A DNA stretch of 7,603 bases from JBHHZJ01 sp046758005 (GTDB lineage Bacteria > Pseudomonadota > Alphaproteobacteria > Kiloniellales > J153), in contig JBHHZJ010000129.1 in NCBI GenBank assembly GCA_046758005.1, forward strand, positions 1-7,603, read 5' to 3'. The notes under the pieces are model-generated. The model did no database searches, was not told where the DNA came from, and worked only from the letters and a program-made list of their open reading frames with translations. Below are positions 6,737-7,603 of the stretch, one piece after another. The position numbers and the translations under genes are program-made. Each line of letters starts with the position of its first letter. The stretch's first letter is position 1.

Positions 6737-6764
6737 TTGACGCGGCGCCGGCGCCCACTATAGT
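6737..6764 (+). promoter_or_regulatory. Sigma70-like promoter for the DUF2889 gene, with the -10 inside a palindrome
   Basis: TTGACG (6737-6742) and TATAGT (6759-6764) each match consensus at five of six positions and are 16 nt apart. This is the best promoter match in the window. It begins 11 nt after the transporter stop and would start transcription near 6771, giving a leader of about 29 nt. The -10 lies in the perfect 10-bp palindrome CACTATAGTG (6757-6766), flanked by GGCG and CGCC arms, so it could also be a repressor site. Confidence 0.6.
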
Positions 6765-6799
6765 GCGCCGCGCAACGATCCCGACGCGAGTGAGCCGCC

Positions 6800-7402
6800 A
6801 TGCCCCTCCCCGCGCCCGCCGAGCGCGAGCATCTGCACACGCGCCTTCTGGATTTTCGCGGATACCGCCGCGCCGACGGCCTGTTCGACGTCGAGGGGCG
6901 CCTGACCGACGCAAAGACCTACAGCTTCCCCAACGAATTCCGCGGCGAAATCCGGGCGGGCGAGCCGCTCCACGACATGTGGCTGCGAGTCACGATCGAC
7001 GAGAACTTCATCGTCCGGGACATCGAGGCGGTGACCGACGCCGGGCCGTACCGAGTCTGTCCCGCGATCACGCCCAATTTCAAGAAGATGATCGGGGTCC
7101 GGATGGGCGCCGGCTGGCGGCGCGCGGTCAACGAACGCCTCGGCGGCGTCGAGGGCTGCACCCATCTCGTCGAAACGCTCGGCGCCATGGCGACGGTGGC
7201 CTTTCAGACGCTGTACCCGTACCTGGCGAAGAAGCGGAAGGGTCGGCCGCGGATGGGCAGGCCGCCGTTGCTTGACGAGTGTCACGTCTTCCGCAGCGAT
7301 GGCGACCTGGTGCGCAAGCTTTGGCCGGAGCATTACACCGGTCCGCAGGACCAGGATCTAGAAGGAGCGCGCAAGCGCCGCGCGCGGGGCGACGCGTCCT
7401 GA
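6800..7402 (+). CDS. DUF2889 domain protein of unknown function, 200 aa
   Basis: I recognise the DUF2889 pattern but no proven function. Conserved-looking blocks in order are HLHTRLLDFRGYRRADGLFD (11-30), VEGRLTDAKTYSF (31-43), AGEPLHDMWLRVTID (53-67), DAGPYRVCPAITPNF (80-94) and LGGVEGCTHLVE (114-125), followed by ATVAFQTLYPY (131-141). Recurrent His and Cys residues (His11, His13, His58, Cys87, Cys120, His122) could form a metal or catalytic site, but this is inference. There is no signal peptide and no clear transmembrane segment, so it is probably cytoplasmic. The C-terminal tail is strongly basic (ARKRRARGD). The ATG at 6800 has only a weak Shine-Dalgarno (GAGTGAG). It has its own promoter-like sequence immediately upstream, so it is probably expressed separately from the transporter. 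The low-GC strip and large hairpin begin right after its stop. Confidence 0.85.
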   Translation: MPLPAPAEREHLHTRLLDFRGYRRADGLFDVEGRLTDAKTYSFPNEFRGEIRAGEPLHDMWLRVTIDENFIVRDIEAVTDAGPYRVCPAITPNFKKMIGVRMGAGWRRAVNERLGGVEGCTHLVETLGAMATVAFQTLYPYLAKKRKGRPRMGRPPLLDECHVFRSDGDLVRKLWPEHYTGPQDQDLEGARKRRARGDAS

Positions 7403-7440
7403 TACCAAATCTCGGTGATAATGACTCTTTTGATGGCGAT

Positions 7441-7524
7441 CCAAGGGCCGCCTGGGCAGGCGCGGCGCGCAGCGCGATGCCGGAGCATCGGGCAAGCGCC
7501 GCAACGCCCCCAGGGGGCCCTTGG
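7441..7524. repeat. 84-nt near-symmetric GC hairpin, possible dispersed or MITE-like repeat
   Basis: The two 40-nt arms (7441-7480 and 7485-7524) are inverted copies around the exact centre, with a CGGA tetraloop (7481-7484). The outer stem is CCAAGGGCC (7441-7449) with GGCCCTTGG (7516-7524). CCTGGG/CCCAGG follows after one mismatch, then GGCG and CGGCGC blocks with small internal loops, and a closing CGATGC/GCATCG stem. About 31 positions per arm can pair. A strip of clearly lower GC (7403-7440, starting TACCAAATCTCGGTGATAAT) links it to the DUF2889 stop. No T run follows on either strand, so a simple terminator is unlikely. I infer a dispersed palindromic element. No transposase or target duplication is visible, and its true ends are unknown. 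I see no gene in 7403-7603. Confidence 0.6.
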
Positions 7525-7576
7525 GCGCCACCGAAGGCCGCGTTCTTGGACCCGCCGGCCGCGTTGCGGTCCGCTT

Positions 7577-7592
7577 GTGGTGCGCGCACCAC
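7577..7592. repeat. 16-bp perfect palindrome
   Basis: GTGGTGCGCGCACCAC is a perfect inverted repeat without spacer, in the non-coding right end. It could be a protein-binding site upstream of a gene beyond the edge, or the end of the repeat element to its left. Confidence 0.45.
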
Positions 7593-7603
7593 GGCGCGAA
7601 CCG

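Noticed and set aside
7402..7592. Minus-strand peptide across the terminal hairpin region
   Set aside because: The frame lies mostly within an inverted repeat and has no recognisable domain or ribosome site. The region reads better as a repeat element.

Overview
This is a GC-rich stretch of ordinary bacterial chromosome, most likely from an alphaproteobacterium near the Rhodospirillales. The assignment rests on base composition, heavy GTG start use, a malyl-CoA lyase of the Methylobacterium/Rhodobacter type, and the arrangement of xerD divergent from aroK-aroB followed by a CNNM/CorB-type transporter. No phage, transposase, CRISPR array, rRNA or tRNA was recognised.

Left half, minus strand (read from about 3410 down to 1): a 46-residue single-span membrane protein overlaps the start of a 613-residue exported protein of unknown function, and xerD begins 11 nt after that protein's stop. 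These three look like one operon. After a 120-nt gap holding a candidate promoter and a very strong Shine-Dalgarno sequence comes the N-terminal 121 residues of malyl-CoA lyase, which runs off the left edge.

Centre: a 216-nt divergent intergenic region (3411-3626) holds an AT-rich promoter-like patch and several short, partly mutually exclusive inverted repeats.

Right half, plus strand: aroK (shikimate kinase) and aroB (3-dehydroquinate synthase) overlap by 4 nt and are probably translationally coupled. They supply two steps of the shikimate pathway. An 82-nt gap with a GC hairpin leads to a CNNM/CorB-like membrane protein with DUF21, CBS-pair and CorC_HlyC domains. A good sigma70-like promoter then precedes a DUF2889 protein of unknown function. 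The final 201 nt are non-coding. They hold an AT-richer strip, an 84-nt near-symmetric hairpin that looks like a dispersed or MITE-like repeat, and a 16-bp perfect palindrome.

Most of the window is housekeeping. The parts that deserve a second look are the overlapping small membrane protein and exported protein fixed upstream of xerD, and the large terminal hairpin with its low-GC flank. No clear new defence or mobile system is visible.
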